DNA of 64,000 nucleotides from Streptomyces sp. B21-083 (GTDB lineage Bacteria; Actinomycetota; Actinomycetes; Streptomycetales; Streptomycetaceae): NCBI RefSeq assembly GCF_036898825.1, contig NZ_JARUND010000001.1, positions 5,208,001 to 5,272,000 of the forward strand, read 5' to 3'. Shown piece by piece: positions 16,333 to 24,743 of this stretch (position 1 is its first letter; each line of letters starts with the position of its first letter). The notes under the pieces were generated by a model. It saw only the letters and a program-made list of their open reading frames with translations, ran no database searches and was not told where the DNA came from. The position numbers and the translations under genes were made by a program.

Positions 16333-18811
16333 GGCTTCTCTCCTCCTGGCCGCTCCGGCTCGGCCGTCCGACGGCGAGCCACCACAGGGAGCGCGCCAGG
16401 GTGTCGGGGAACGGGTCGTCCGGATCGTTCATCATTCGGCGCAGCAGCCAGTCCAGCCGCCGCCGGTCGGTCTCCTCGGCGGCCAGCGCGGGCAGCAGCG
16501 CCGCCAGCCCGGGCCGCGTCCACTCCGTGCCGTCCTTGCGTACGGCGGTGCGCAGCATGCTCTCCAGCGCGTCCATCGCCACGTCCTTCGAGCGGGCCGT
16601 GTTCAGTGCCGTCCACATCAAGTCGGCTATCGACAGGGCGAGTTCGGGTCGGTCGGCAGCCAGGGCGAGTGCCAGGGGCCAGTCGCCGCGCGCACCGAGC
16701 GAGGGCGCCGGCCCGTCGATCAGCAGCTTGTCCACCCTGGTCGAGGCGAGCCAGACGGTGGCCGCGAGGCCGAGCGTCTGGTACCCCTCGCGCTTGTGCG
16801 CGATCCAGTCGCCCATCCGCCCCAGCACCGTCACGGCCTGCTCGCTGTCCGGCAGCGCCAGCAGCCGTACGACGTTGAACGCGGCGGCGGCACACAGCGA
16901 CTGCCCCCCGCCGTCGCGCACCCCGATCCGGGCCAGCGCGTCCAGCGCGTCGCCGGTCGAGTCCGCGCAGTTGCCGTAGCCCAGCGCCGCCGCCGCCGTC
17001 GAGCGCAGGCTCCACGTCCCGGACCGGCTCCAGTCCTCGACCAGTTTCCGTACAGCCTTGCGGTGCGAGGCGTGACCGGCCGCCTGGTCCAGCATCGTGG
17101 CCGCGAACAGCCTGCGGTGGGCGGTGCCCTCGGCGAGCGGCCTGACCAGTTCGGCGAACCCGTGGTCGAAGTCCCGTACGCACAGCTCCCCGGCGGCGAC
17201 CGCCGCGCGCACCCACACCTGGGGCCGCTGGTCGTCCGCCAGCAGCCGCAGCCAGCGCACGACCGGCGCCCGCACCGGGAAGTGCCGGTCCCACAGCTCG
17301 GCCAGCACCGCCGACGGCAGGGCGCCGCCCCGGTACCAGATCAACCGCGCCGCCACCTCGGCCCCGGCCACCTCGACCTCGCCGTCGGTGAGTTCGGCGC
17401 GGGAGAGGGCCAGGTCGGCGACCGGGTCGTCACAGAACAGGGGCCGGGCGGGCGTGTGGTCGGGGTCGCACTGGACGGACAGTTCCCAGGTGAGCAGATG
17501 GGCGGCGGACGACACCGCGCTGTGCGAGGCCCCGCCGAGGACGGCGAGCGCGATCCGGAACGCCACGGGGTGGAACAGGGCGGCGGTGCTTGGCCGTTGC
17601 GGAGTTCGCTCCCCGTCCTCGGCACCCCTTTCCGCCGGTGCGACGAGCGCCCGGTCCACACCGGCGAACCACTCCTGGGCCTGGTCGGCGGCGAGACGGC
17701 GACACCCGGTCAACAGTGCTGCCTGCGACAGATCGCCGAGCAGCCGGCCGGCCAGCAGCGAGGCGAGAAACTCGGCCTCGGCGGGCCGCAATTCCTTCAG
17801 CCCGACCGCGTCCACGACCTCCTCGCTCCGCGCCAACTCCTCGGCGCGGGCGAGCAGTTCGTCTTCTGAGGGTGCTGAGGGGCTGCTTTCCAGCCGTTCC
17901 CCCAGCTGTTCCCGCAGGCGGGTGGTGAGGAGTTCCTGGGTGGGCGCGGGCGGGCAGAGCATGCCGTAGCGCCCGGCGAGCAGCGGGCCGGCCGCCGAAC
18001 CGACGGTGACGACGAGTACCGCGAAGGCCTCGAACCGGGCCAGGGCGGCGGCCAGTTCGTCGAGGTCCAGCTCGTCCGGGGGCAGCGCGCCGGGCCGGGC
18101 TAGGCGCAGTTCCAGCAGGTAACCGGCGCGGCCCGGGAAGTCGTCGTCGCCCAGCTTGCCCGCCAACTGCCGTACTCCGCCGTCCGGGTCGACCCGCCGC
18201 ACCGGCGAACCGGCGGCGGCCTCGCTGTCCGTGGCCTCGGGGGCGTCGGCGGTGACCTCCGCGAGAAGGGCGAGCGCCGTACTCGTACGGCCGGTGCCGG
18301 GGGCGGCGCCGAGCACCAGCAGACGGCGGGCGCGCAGCGCGTTGCGCAACTGTACGTAGCCGTCGGGGACCACGTGCGCGCGGCGCAGTGTGCGCAACTC
18401 GTCGGCGGGTACGGGGCCGTTGCGCAGGGCGGGGCCGTGCAGCCGGGTGTCGGTGCCCAGGATGATGTCGCCGAAGTGGGCGCTGTTGAAGAACGAGCGG
18501 TCGACGCTGGTCAGGTCGCGGCCGGCCTCGAAGAGCGTCCGGGTCGCGCGGCGCGTACGGGAGGCGGAGGCGAGGTCGGTGGGGCCGTCCTCGCCCTGCT
18601 CCTCGGCGAAGGGGGCGCGGGTGTACGCCTTGAACTGCTCGGCGGCGAGGGCCCGTTCGTTCTCCTTGTCGTCGCGTTCGCCGTCCTGCTTGTCCTGCCT
18701 GTCCTGCTTCTTGTCCGTCTCCTCGGGGCCCTCCCGGTCGCCGGGCCTGCCCTCGGGCCGGTGCTGGTCGGGGGCCTCGGGAACGTCGTCCGACTGCTGG
18801 TCGTCGCTCAC
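16325..18811 (-). CDS. P-loop NTPase with degenerate Walker A and helical-repeat C-terminus
   Basis: 828 residues from GTG at 18811, whose GTGA overlaps the cyclase stop; longer readings upstream would run through the cyclase gene. Residues 1-60 are highly charged (Asp/Lys/Glu/Gln). Residues 109-150 hold a FFNSAHFGDIILGTDTRL segment resembling effector-linked adaptor regions. The P-loop is APGTGRTS (170-177), where the invariant Lys is Arg, and no convincing Walker B follows the strand FAVLVVTVGSA, so hydrolysis may be lost. From about residue 400 the protein is all-helical with HEAT/TPR-like periodicity (AAFNVVRLLALPDSEQAVTVLGRMG). It may be a STAND-like sensor whose helical repeats recognise a trigger; this is inference from architecture. 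Confidence 0.65.
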   Translation of the reverse strand: MSDDQQSDDVPEAPDQHRPEGRPGDREGPEETDKKQDRQDKQDGERDDKENERALAAEQFKAYTRAPFAEEQGEDGPTDLASASRTRRATRTLFEAGRDLTSVDRSFFNSAHFGDIILGTDTRLHGPALRNGPVPADELRTLRRAHVVPDGYVQLRNALRARRLLVLGAAPGTGRTSTALALLAEVTADAPEATDSEAAAGSPVRRVDPDGGVRQLAGKLGDDDFPGRAGYLLELRLARPGALPPDELDLDELAAALARFEAFAVLVVTVGSAAGPLLAGRYGMLCPPAPTQELLTTRLREQLGERLESSPSAPSEDELLARAEELARSEEVVDAVGLKELRPAEAEFLASLLAGRLLGDLSQAALLTGCRRLAADQAQEWFAGVDRALVAPAERGAEDGERTPQRPSTAALFHPVAFRIALAVLGGASHSAVSSAAHLLTWELSVQCDPDHTPARPLFCDDPVADLALSRAELTDGEVEVAGAEVAARLIWYRGGALPSAVLAELWDRHFPVRAPVVRWLRLLADDQRPQVWVRAAVAAGELCVRDFDHGFAELVRPLAEGTAHRRLFAATMLDQAAGHASHRKAVRKLVEDWSRSGTWSLRSTAAAALGYGNCADSTGDALDALARIGVRDGGGQSLCAAAAFNVVRLLALPDSEQAVTVLGRMGDWIAHKREGYQTLGLAATVWLASTRVDKLLIDGPAPSLGARGDWPLALALAADRPELALSIADLMWTALNTARSKDVAMDALESMLRTAVRKDGTEWTRPGLAALLPALAAEETDRRRLDWLLRRMMNDPDDPFPDTLARSLWWLAVGRPSRSGQEERSHG

Positions 18812-19569
18812 TCGCCCCCGCCCTTCGATTCGAAGCGCACGTCCCGGTAGGTGTTGTCGCGGTGCACCGCGATGTCGCGCCCGGCGTTGTAGGTGGTCCC
18901 GGCGTCCGGGCTGCCGACGCGCGGCGGGACCCCGCTCGGCTCGTCGGTGCGGGGGCCGGGGCCGGGCGGGGCGGGGGCGGCGACGGGTAGCCGGGGCGCC
19001 GATCTGCCCGGCAGATGGAACCAGGCGGTGGTCTCGCCCTCCTTGAGGGTGAGGCGGGCCGAGACGTAGCGCTCGGGCTCGATGAACTTGCCGCCGCCGC
19101 TCACCACGTCCTCGTACAGGGAACCGGAGGTCACCAGGACCAGGTCGGCGCCCTCGGCGTCGAGCAACTGCCGGGCCACGGCGGAGTCGGCGAGGCGGCA
19201 GGCCAGATCGACGGCGCGTCCGCTGATCCCGCGCCCGTCGTGCCGGACCGGACCGACGTGCATCCCGATCCGCAGGCCCAGCGGCACCCGTAGCGCGCGG
19301 TTCTCGTCGCGCAGGTTCTCGTGCAGCTCGACCAGCCACAGCCCCAGCAGCCGGGACGCCGGGATCCCCGCGGACACCGACAGCAGTACGCCGTCCCCGC
19401 GGTCCTCCATGTGCACGGCGTCCCGCGCCACCTTGGCGTGCGTGAACGCCGTCTCCACGACCCGGTATGTCCGGGCCCGCATCCGCGACTTGTCGATGTC
19501 GTCGTACTCCCCGGAACGCCGGGCGTCGACGCTGATCACCAACTCGTAGCGCGCTTCGGTGAGATCCAT
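18808..19569 (-). CDS. Class III nucleotide cyclase-like protein
   Basis: 253 residues from ATG 19569 (GTG 19584 is an alternative; anything longer would overlap the Crp gene). The fold signatures of class III cyclases are present: first metal Asp in ISVDARRSG (D15), second in RGDGVLL (D59), the LRIGMHVGPV strand, and GRAVDLACRL (117-126), where the usual Asn is Asp and the transition-state Arg is R125. It therefore looks catalytically competent. The substrate is unknown; the Asp substitution and the DUF5706-like partner are what one sees in Pycsar pyrimidine cyclases, so cUMP or cCMP should be considered beside cAMP/cGMP. The C-terminal 80 residues are Pro/Gly-rich and end in a short domain. 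It is coupled to the NTPase gene by a 4-bp overlap. Confidence 0.75.
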   Translation of the reverse strand: MDLTEARYELVISVDARRSGEYDDIDKSRMRARTYRVVETAFTHAKVARDAVHMEDRGDGVLLSVSAGIPASRLLGLWLVELHENLRDENRALRVPLGLRIGMHVGPVRHDGRGISGRAVDLACRLADSAVARQLLDAEGADLVLVTSGSLYEDVVSGGGKFIEPERYVSARLTLKEGETTAWFHLPGRSAPRLPVAAPAPPGPGPRTDEPSGVPPRVGSPDAGTTYNAGRDIAVHRDNTYRDVRFESKGGGE

Positions 19570-19699
19570 GGCGTCGCCGTCCACCCCGTGCCCCCTATGG
19601 TGCGTTCGATCGTTGTTCGGTCGCCCCTCCAGCGTCGGGGCCGGGGCGAGGGGGCGTCTGTAGCCGTTTACACACGACGGGCCGGATGTTCTCGGGGGG

Positions 19700-20434
19700 T
19701 TACGCCTGTTGCGTCTCCGTGTCCGTGTGGCCGTCGGCGAGAAGGGCGAGCAGTTCGGGGTCGAGGATCTCCACGACACGGTTGCCGGTCCGCACGATCC
19801 GCTGGGTACGCAGCAGCCGCAGGCTCTTGGCGACGGCCTCCCGGGTGGCGCCTATGCTCGCGGCCAGCTCGTCCTGGGCCAGCTGGACGACCGAGGAACC
19901 GGACCGGGCCGACGGAGCCGGCGGGGTGTACGGGCCACGGGGGGCGCCGCCCGACCCCGACAGTTCGGTGAGCCGTCCGGCCAGGCGCTGGAGCACGGTG
20001 AGGGAGGCGAGCGCTGACCGCTCCTGGTCGGCGCTGCGGAGCCGGAAGGTGAGCTGGCGTATGACCAGCCCGCTCACCCGGGGATGCTCGGCGAGGAACC
20101 TGCGGAACGCGTCCCCCGCTATGACCTGGGCCTCGGTCGGCCCCAGCGCGCGGACGGTGGCGCTGCGCGGATGCGGGTCCAACGCGGCCATCTCCCCGAG
20201 GAGTTCGCCGGGTCCGCGCAGCCCGAGTATCAGCCGGGTGGCACCCCGGTCCGTCGCGACGGAGACGGTCACCCACCCCCTGACGACGATCAGAACATGG
20301 CTTGACCGGTCGCCCTCGGTGAGGAGATGGGCGTCCGCCGCGAAGTGCTTCGGGTTGCCGAGGGCCATGACGCCCTCGCGCTCCTGGGCGGTCAGCGCCT
20401 GCGCGAACGCCAGCTCATTGCCTAGCAGTCCCAT
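19700..20434 (-). CDS. Crp/Fnr-family transcription regulator
   Basis: 244 residues from ATG 20434 (GGGGCG 6 nt upstream); the frame is open further upstream but without family similarity. The N-terminal cNMP-binding beta-roll runs over about residues 15-130 (LLTEGDRSSHVLIVVRGWVTVS, then LRGPGELLGEMAALDPHPRSATVRA, the phosphate-binding-cassette region). A dimer helix follows, then a Crp-type helix-turn-helix (LAQDELAASIGATREAVAKSLRLLR). It lies directly upstream of, and co-oriented with, the cyclase gene (130-bp gap), so a cyclic-nucleotide feedback loop is possible. Equally, it could be an unrelated Streptomyces Crp-family gene. No iron-sulfur cysteines are present, arguing against an Fnr-type oxygen sensor. 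Confidence 0.85.
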   Translation of the reverse strand: MGLLGNELAFAQALTAQEREGVMALGNPKHFAADAHLLTEGDRSSHVLIVVRGWVTVSVATDRGATRLILGLRGPGELLGEMAALDPHPRSATVRALGPTEAQVIAGDAFRRFLAEHPRVSGLVIRQLTFRLRSADQERSALASLTVLQRLAGRLTELSGSGGAPRGPYTPPAPSARSGSSVVQLAQDELAASIGATREAVAKSLRLLRTQRIVRTGNRVVEILDPELLALLADGHTDTETQQA

Positions 20435-20624
20435 GGCACGCCCCCCGCCGCGTTCTGGACCCCTGGTTTTGCGATGGCGTTGATGGTGACAGAGCGAAGC
20501 CCTGAGTTGAGCGGTTTCCGCCATATTGGGGGTACCGCCCGGTAATCCCTGGTAATCACCGAACGGCACGTAAACGGCGTGGACGAGGCAGGCCAGGAGA
20601 AGTACCACAGAGGTTTTACGAGAG

Positions 20625-22351
20625 TTACACGACGGCCTTGTAGCCCTGCCAGCCCGTCGCGATCCTCGTGCGGGCGCCGAACACGCCCTTACCGTTGCCG
20701 TTCGTGCGCCACAGGGCTCCGGTGGTGTCCCGGGACACGAGGTCCGCGCGGCCGTCGCCGGTGAAGTCGCCGACCCCGACGACCGAGTTGTAGGAGGCGC
20801 CCCAGTTGGCGGCGATCTTCACCCGCGCCTTGAAGGCACCGGTGCCGGTCCCGTCGAACCGCCACAGCGTGTTGGACCTGTCCTGGGCGACGAGGTCACC
20901 GCGCCCGTCGCCGTTCAGGTCTCCGGCGCCGACGAGCGTCTTGTAGCCGGTCCAGCGGGCGCCGATCCTCGTGCGGGCGGAGAGCTTGCCCGCGCTGGTG
21001 CCCTTGAAGAGGTAGACGTCCCCGGTCGAGGCCTGACGGGCGACCAGGTCGGGCCGTCGGTCACCGTCGACGTCGCCCGGCGAGGTCAGCACGTCGTACT
21101 GGTTCCAGCCGGTGCCGAGCGAGACGTACGGCGTCGAGGGCGTCGCCGCCTTGCCGCAGGCCGGTCGGTACGCGCGCAGGGTGCCGTCGCCCATCCGGAC
21201 CAGGACGTCGTCGCAGCGGTCGCCGCTCAGATCGCCGTACGGTACGAACTTCGCGGTGGTCGGCCAGCCGGCGCCGGTGACCTTGGCGCCCAGGGTGCCC
21301 GTGCCGGTGCCGCGCTGAACGGTGAGCGTGCCGTCGGCGGAGAGGGTGAGGACGTCACCGACGCCGTCGGCGCCCGCGTAGTCGCGCGGGGCCGCCGAGC
21401 CGGCCGTCACCCTGGTGGTGCCGGAGAGGGTGAGGGCGGCGCCCTGACCGTCGGCGGGTTTCGCGCTGAGCGTCCAGGTGTAGGTGCCGTTCGCGACGAG
21501 TCGGCCCGCGGTGTCCTTGCCGTCCCAGGCCGCCGTCAGCAGACCGCGCGCGGCGGAGCCGGCCAGGGTGCGGACGGTGGCGCCGGACGCCTTGTCGCGG
21601 ACGGTGACCTGCCAGCCGGCGGCGGGCTTGGAGAGCCACCAACTGCCGGACCAGCTCGCCGCGTCGGAGGTGACCGTCGAGTCGATGGCGGTCAGCGCGG
21701 AGGCGGGGACGCCGGTCTGCACGATGTGGACGCGCTGCTCGTCGTCGGCGTAGGCGACGGGGCCGCCGAAGCGGTCCACGGTCCAGCTGGTGCGCGCCCC
21801 GGTGTTGTCCCGGCCGAGGTCGGTCCAGTCGGCGAGCTTGCGGCTCCGAAGGTGCCCTGGTAGGTGTGGCCCTCGGGCACCGGCACCACGACGGCACCGC
21901 CCGAGGTGCCGTCGCCCTTGAGCAGGGTGACCTGGCTGTCCTCCTGCGAGTACAGGGCGACGGTGTCGGATCCGTCCCCGTACCAGCCCGGGTGGAACGA
22001 GGCGGCCTCGTGGAAGTAGCCGCTGTCGATGTCGTACTCGACCGGCGCCGGCAGCCGTTGCTCCAGCGCGGTGGTGGCACCGGTGGCGTACGACGTCCAC
22101 AGCAGCCGGTCGTCGCCCTCCTGTGCCCAAAGGAAGCCGCTGGCACCGGCGTTGAGGATCTGCGTGGCCCTGGGGACGGCACGCGGGGCGGCGGGCAGAA
22201 CGAGTTCTCCGGCCGCGGCGACGGACGAGGGCGTCGCGGGCGCCGCCGACGCCGGCACGGCGCTCAGCGAGAGGCCGAGGCTCAGCGCGGCGGCCACGAC
22301 CGCGGTGGTGGTACGTACAGGTCTGTGTCGACGTCGGCCGGGTCGGGCCAC
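20625..22351 (-). pseudogene. Secreted FG-GAP/VCBS-repeat protein, interrupted by a frameshift
   Basis: Translation begins at GTG 22351 (GGAGG 4 nt upstream) with a signal peptide (VRTTTAVVAAALSLGLSLSAVPASAA). The first 170 residues run to GHTYQGTFGA. Near 21840-21850 the reading shifts: the continuation RKLADWTDLGRDNTGARTSW is in another frame and runs to the stop at 20625. It includes a FlgD-like Ig segment (LLTAAWDGKDTAGRLVANGTYTW) and at least four FG-GAP repeats with Ca-binding GDLNGDGRGDL and GDFTGDGRADL loops, a seven-bladed-propeller type. A single-base deletion explains everything. It may be a true pseudogene or a sequencing error; there is no homopolymer at the junction, which slightly favours a real mutation. 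Confidence 0.8.
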
Positions 22352-22651
22352 CGTTCCTCCAGGGAGACAAGAGGCATGGTGGGACGGGCGTACGTACGAC
22401 AGCGCCCCGACTTCTCGCTCGGCCCCCCGGCCGTGCCCCCATGCGCGCGTGTGACCGAGCGTAACACCCTGCCCATGGCTGCCGGTTAATGCTTTTCCGC
22501 AGGCCTCTGATCCAACTCTGATGAACCCCCCAGGAAACTCTGTGCCGCCTTCTGATCGCGCGTTGATCAACCGGACCGGCCCCGCCTGTGGAATGGGCTC
22601 AGCCGGTGGAACTCCCCCCACAGGCATCAGCTCTCCGGAAGGAAATGGGCC

Positions 22652-23302
22652 ATGGCGTTCTCACCCCGAAGCCTCGCGTCCAAGAAGGGCCTGCCCCGTA
22701 CCGCCGGGGCGGTCGCCGCCCTCGCTGTCGGCGCCACTCTGCTCGCGGCTCCGTCGGCCGGCGCCGCCGACAACCCCACCGACAAGGAACTGCTGCAGAC
22801 CTGCGGAGTCAGCACCAGCCTCTGCGTGTTCCACCCGCAGAGCTTCCAGGAGTACACCGGCCCGAGCCACCACCTCGGACCGACCGTGTACAACTGCGCC
22901 ACGAACGCGAACACCCTCATCGTCGGCGGTGAGGAGACGGTCGGATCCTCCGACTCCGTCGGCCTCACGATCACCGCCTCCGCCGGGTTCGCGAAGGTCT
23001 TCGAGGTCGGCCTGGAGACGAGCTACAACCGCACGTGGGAACGCAGTCACATGGACAAGGTCGAGTTCCAGACGAGCGTTCCGTCCGGCTACAAGGGCTG
23101 GTTGGAGCGGGGCACCCCGAAGCGGAAGGCCACCGGCTGGTACGAGATCCAGTACAAGAACCGCCACTGGGGCCACTTCGACTGGTACGTCTACAACTAC
23201 ACCGAGGCGGGCTGGGACGTCGGCAAGTCGAACGGCGGCTACGCGAACTTCAAGGACGCGCCGATGACCCAGCAGGAACGCAACGAGCACTGCCACCGCT
23301 GA
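22652..23302 (+). CDS. Secreted protein of unknown function, beta-rich
   Basis: A 216-residue protein with GGAAGGAA about 8 nt before the ATG. The signal peptide is clear (RTAGAVAALAVGATLLAAPSAGAA, cleavage near residue 39). The mature part has four or five Cys (LLQTCGVSTSLCVFH, VYNCATN, NEHCHR). It contains an amphipathic Ser/Thr-rich stretch (SSDSVGLTITASAG) then FEVGLETSYNRTWE, a pattern reminiscent of aerolysin/ETX-MTX2 pore-forming proteins, and an aromatic-rich WYEIQYKNRHWGHFDWYVYNY segment. The pore-former resemblance is weak and I would not assign it without a structure model. The next gene also encodes a secreted small protein, 138 bp downstream past a strong hairpin. Confidence 0.7.
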   Translation: MAFSPRSLASKKGLPRTAGAVAALAVGATLLAAPSAGAADNPTDKELLQTCGVSTSLCVFHPQSFQEYTGPSHHLGPTVYNCATNANTLIVGGEETVGSSDSVGLTITASAGFAKVFEVGLETSYNRTWERSHMDKVEFQTSVPSGYKGWLERGTPKRKATGWYEIQYKNRHWGHFDWYVYNYTEAGWDVGKSNGGYANFKDAPMTQQERNEHCHR

Positions 23303-23386
23303 TTTCCACTCCGGTAATTCCCCTCACCAGGTAATTACCCCTGCCCCACGCGATTCCCCCCCCTCCTCTCTCCCTCTCTGCTTTTC

Positions 23387-23415
23387 GCCGGGCATGCCCG
23401 ACAGGCATGCCCGGC
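23387..23415 (+). promoter_or_regulatory. Perfect 12-bp hairpin between two secreted-protein genes
   Basis: GCCGGGCATGCC (23387-23398) pairs exactly with GGCATGCCCGGC (23404-23415) across a 5-nt loop. It lies 26 nt before the downstream ATG. No T-run follows, so an RNA processing or stability element, or an attenuator in the leader, is as likely as a terminator. Confidence 0.55.
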
Positions 23416-23440
23416 GTGCGAAAGAAACGGTGGCAGTTTT

Positions 23441-23809
23441 ATGAACGGAATCAAGCGGAAAGTCACGATGGCGGTCCTCGCCGGGGCCACTGTCGTCGGT
23501 GCGCTGGCGATGCCGGCGACGGCCTCCGCGGACGGCGACAAGTACCTCCAGCTGAAGGTCTGCAGCGGGTCGACCGAGACGGTCAAGTTCTACTTCGTCG
23601 GTGAGAACCAGCACGGCGACTGGGTCGGTTCCCGGTTCTGGGAGATCCCGCCGAAGGGCTGCACGACGGCCGGGGGCTACTGGTGGACAGCCGGCCGGTC
23701 GGTCGAGTTCCACCACCGCAAGCCCAGCACAGGCTGGCGCTGGGAGCCCCGTGTCGTCCCGGCGAACGGCCAGGACAACGGCGGCACCTACCAGCTCTGG
23801 ATCGGCTGA
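23441..23809 (+). CDS. Small secreted protein, aromatic-rich, unknown function
   Basis: A 122-residue protein with signal peptide MNGIKRKVTMAVLAGATVVG...ATASA (cleavage near residue 30). The mature 90 residues carry two Cys (LKVCSGS, PKGCTTAG), likely a disulfide, and many Trp, Tyr and Phe residues in a beta-strand-like pattern (TVKFYFVGENQHGDW, GYWWTAGRSVEFHH). The ribosome-binding site is weak (GGTGG, 8 nt). I do not recognise the family; size and layout resemble small extracellular beta-sandwich proteins. A strong terminator follows 20 bp downstream, so this is the end of the transcription unit. Confidence 0.7.
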   Translation: MNGIKRKVTMAVLAGATVVGALAMPATASADGDKYLQLKVCSGSTETVKFYFVGENQHGDWVGSRFWEIPPKGCTTAGGYWWTAGRSVEFHHRKPSTGWRWEPRVVPANGQDNGGTYQLWIG

Positions 23810-23829
23810 GAACCCGGACGGACCTGACG

Positions 23830-23878
23830 AGAAGGGGTCCGCCGACCGCGTGGAAGACGCGGTCGGCGGACCCCTTCT
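23830..23878. terminator. Bidirectional intrinsic terminator, 22-bp perfect stem
   Basis: 23830-23851 is exactly complementary to 23857-23878 with a 5-nt loop (GGAAG). The stem ends in AGAAGG/CCTTCT, giving a short pyrimidine run on either strand. It lies between the convergent small secreted-protein gene and the response-regulator gene, the expected place for a shared terminator. Confidence 0.9.
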
Positions 23879-23908
23879 GCCGTATTTCCTTCCACCTCGT
23901 ACGCCGGA

Positions 23909-24616
23909 TCAGGTCCCCACCGGGTCCGCGTGCACGATGTACCCCGCGCCGCGCACCGTACGGATCAGCGACCGGCCCGAGTCGCCCAGCTTGCGCCGCA
24001 GGTAGTAGACGTACGTCTCGACCACCCCCGACTCGCCCTGGAAGCCGTAGTTCCAGACCGTGTCCAGGATGTGCGCCTTGGAGATCACCTGGCCGGCGTT
24101 CTCCAGCAGTACCTTCAGCAGCGCGAACTCGGTCGCCGACAGCGGTACGGCCGTACCGTGCCGCCACACCTCCCGGGTGCCCGCGTCCAGCTCGACGCCG
24201 GCCGCGCGCAGTCGGCGCGAGGGTGCGGGGGCCGATCGGACCGCACCGCGGGCGCGTCGGATCAGGGCCCGGATGCGTGCGCTGACCTCGGTGAGGTCGA
24301 AGGGCTTGGTGACGTAGTCGTCGCCGCCCACGGCCAGGGCGTGGCACTTGTCCGCGACGGCCGTACGGGCACTGAGGAAGATCACCGGAGTGTCGATCCC
24401 GGCGGCGCGGAGCCGTTCGCAGACCTCGGTGCCGTCCAGGAGCACGGCGTCGGGGTTCCGGCGCCGTACTTCCTGGACCGTCTCGGCCCCGGTGGGCACG
24501 AGGTCCGCGTCGAAGCCCAGGAAGCGCAGCGCCATGACCAGCATGTCGGAGTTGCCGGACCCGTCCTCGACCACGAGGACGGAGGGGTGCTCGGGTACAG
24601 AAAGATCTTGGTTCAC
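23909..24616 (-). CDS. Orphan OmpR-family response regulator with shortened receiver loop
   Basis: A 235-residue protein. Receiver domain: VVEDGSGNSD at the acidic pocket, Asp61 in DAVLLDGTEV, Ser at FLSA, Lys104 in DDYVTKPF. Usual receivers read D-x-MLPGxDGxEVC after the phospho-Asp; here six or seven residues are missing and DGTEVCERLR follows directly. The C-terminal winged helix is normal (LSATEFALLKVLLENAGQV, RRKLGDSGRSLIRTVRGAGY). No histidine kinase is adjacent. The loop deletion changes the surface next to the phosphorylation site, so it may be an atypical, phosphorylation-independent regulator. It is divergent from the GntR operon and could share its control region. Confidence 0.9.
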   Translation of the reverse strand: MNQDLSVPEHPSVLVVEDGSGNSDMLVMALRFLGFDADLVPTGAETVQEVRRRNPDAVLLDGTEVCERLRAAGIDTPVIFLSARTAVADKCHALAVGGDDYVTKPFDLTEVSARIRALIRRARGAVRSAPAPSRRLRAAGVELDAGTREVWRHGTAVPLSATEFALLKVLLENAGQVISKAHILDTVWNYGFQGESGVVETYVYYLRRKLGDSGRSLIRTVRGAGYIVHADPVGT

Positions 24617-24743
24617 GCCGGAGGCTCTTTCGGTGGGGGTGTTCGCCGTCGGGTGGTGGGTTTTTCCAGGCCTGCACCCAGGCTGACCATCGGAACGTTG
24701 TCCAAGAAGCCCCTCCGGTCACTCTGGACAAACCTGACTGGCG

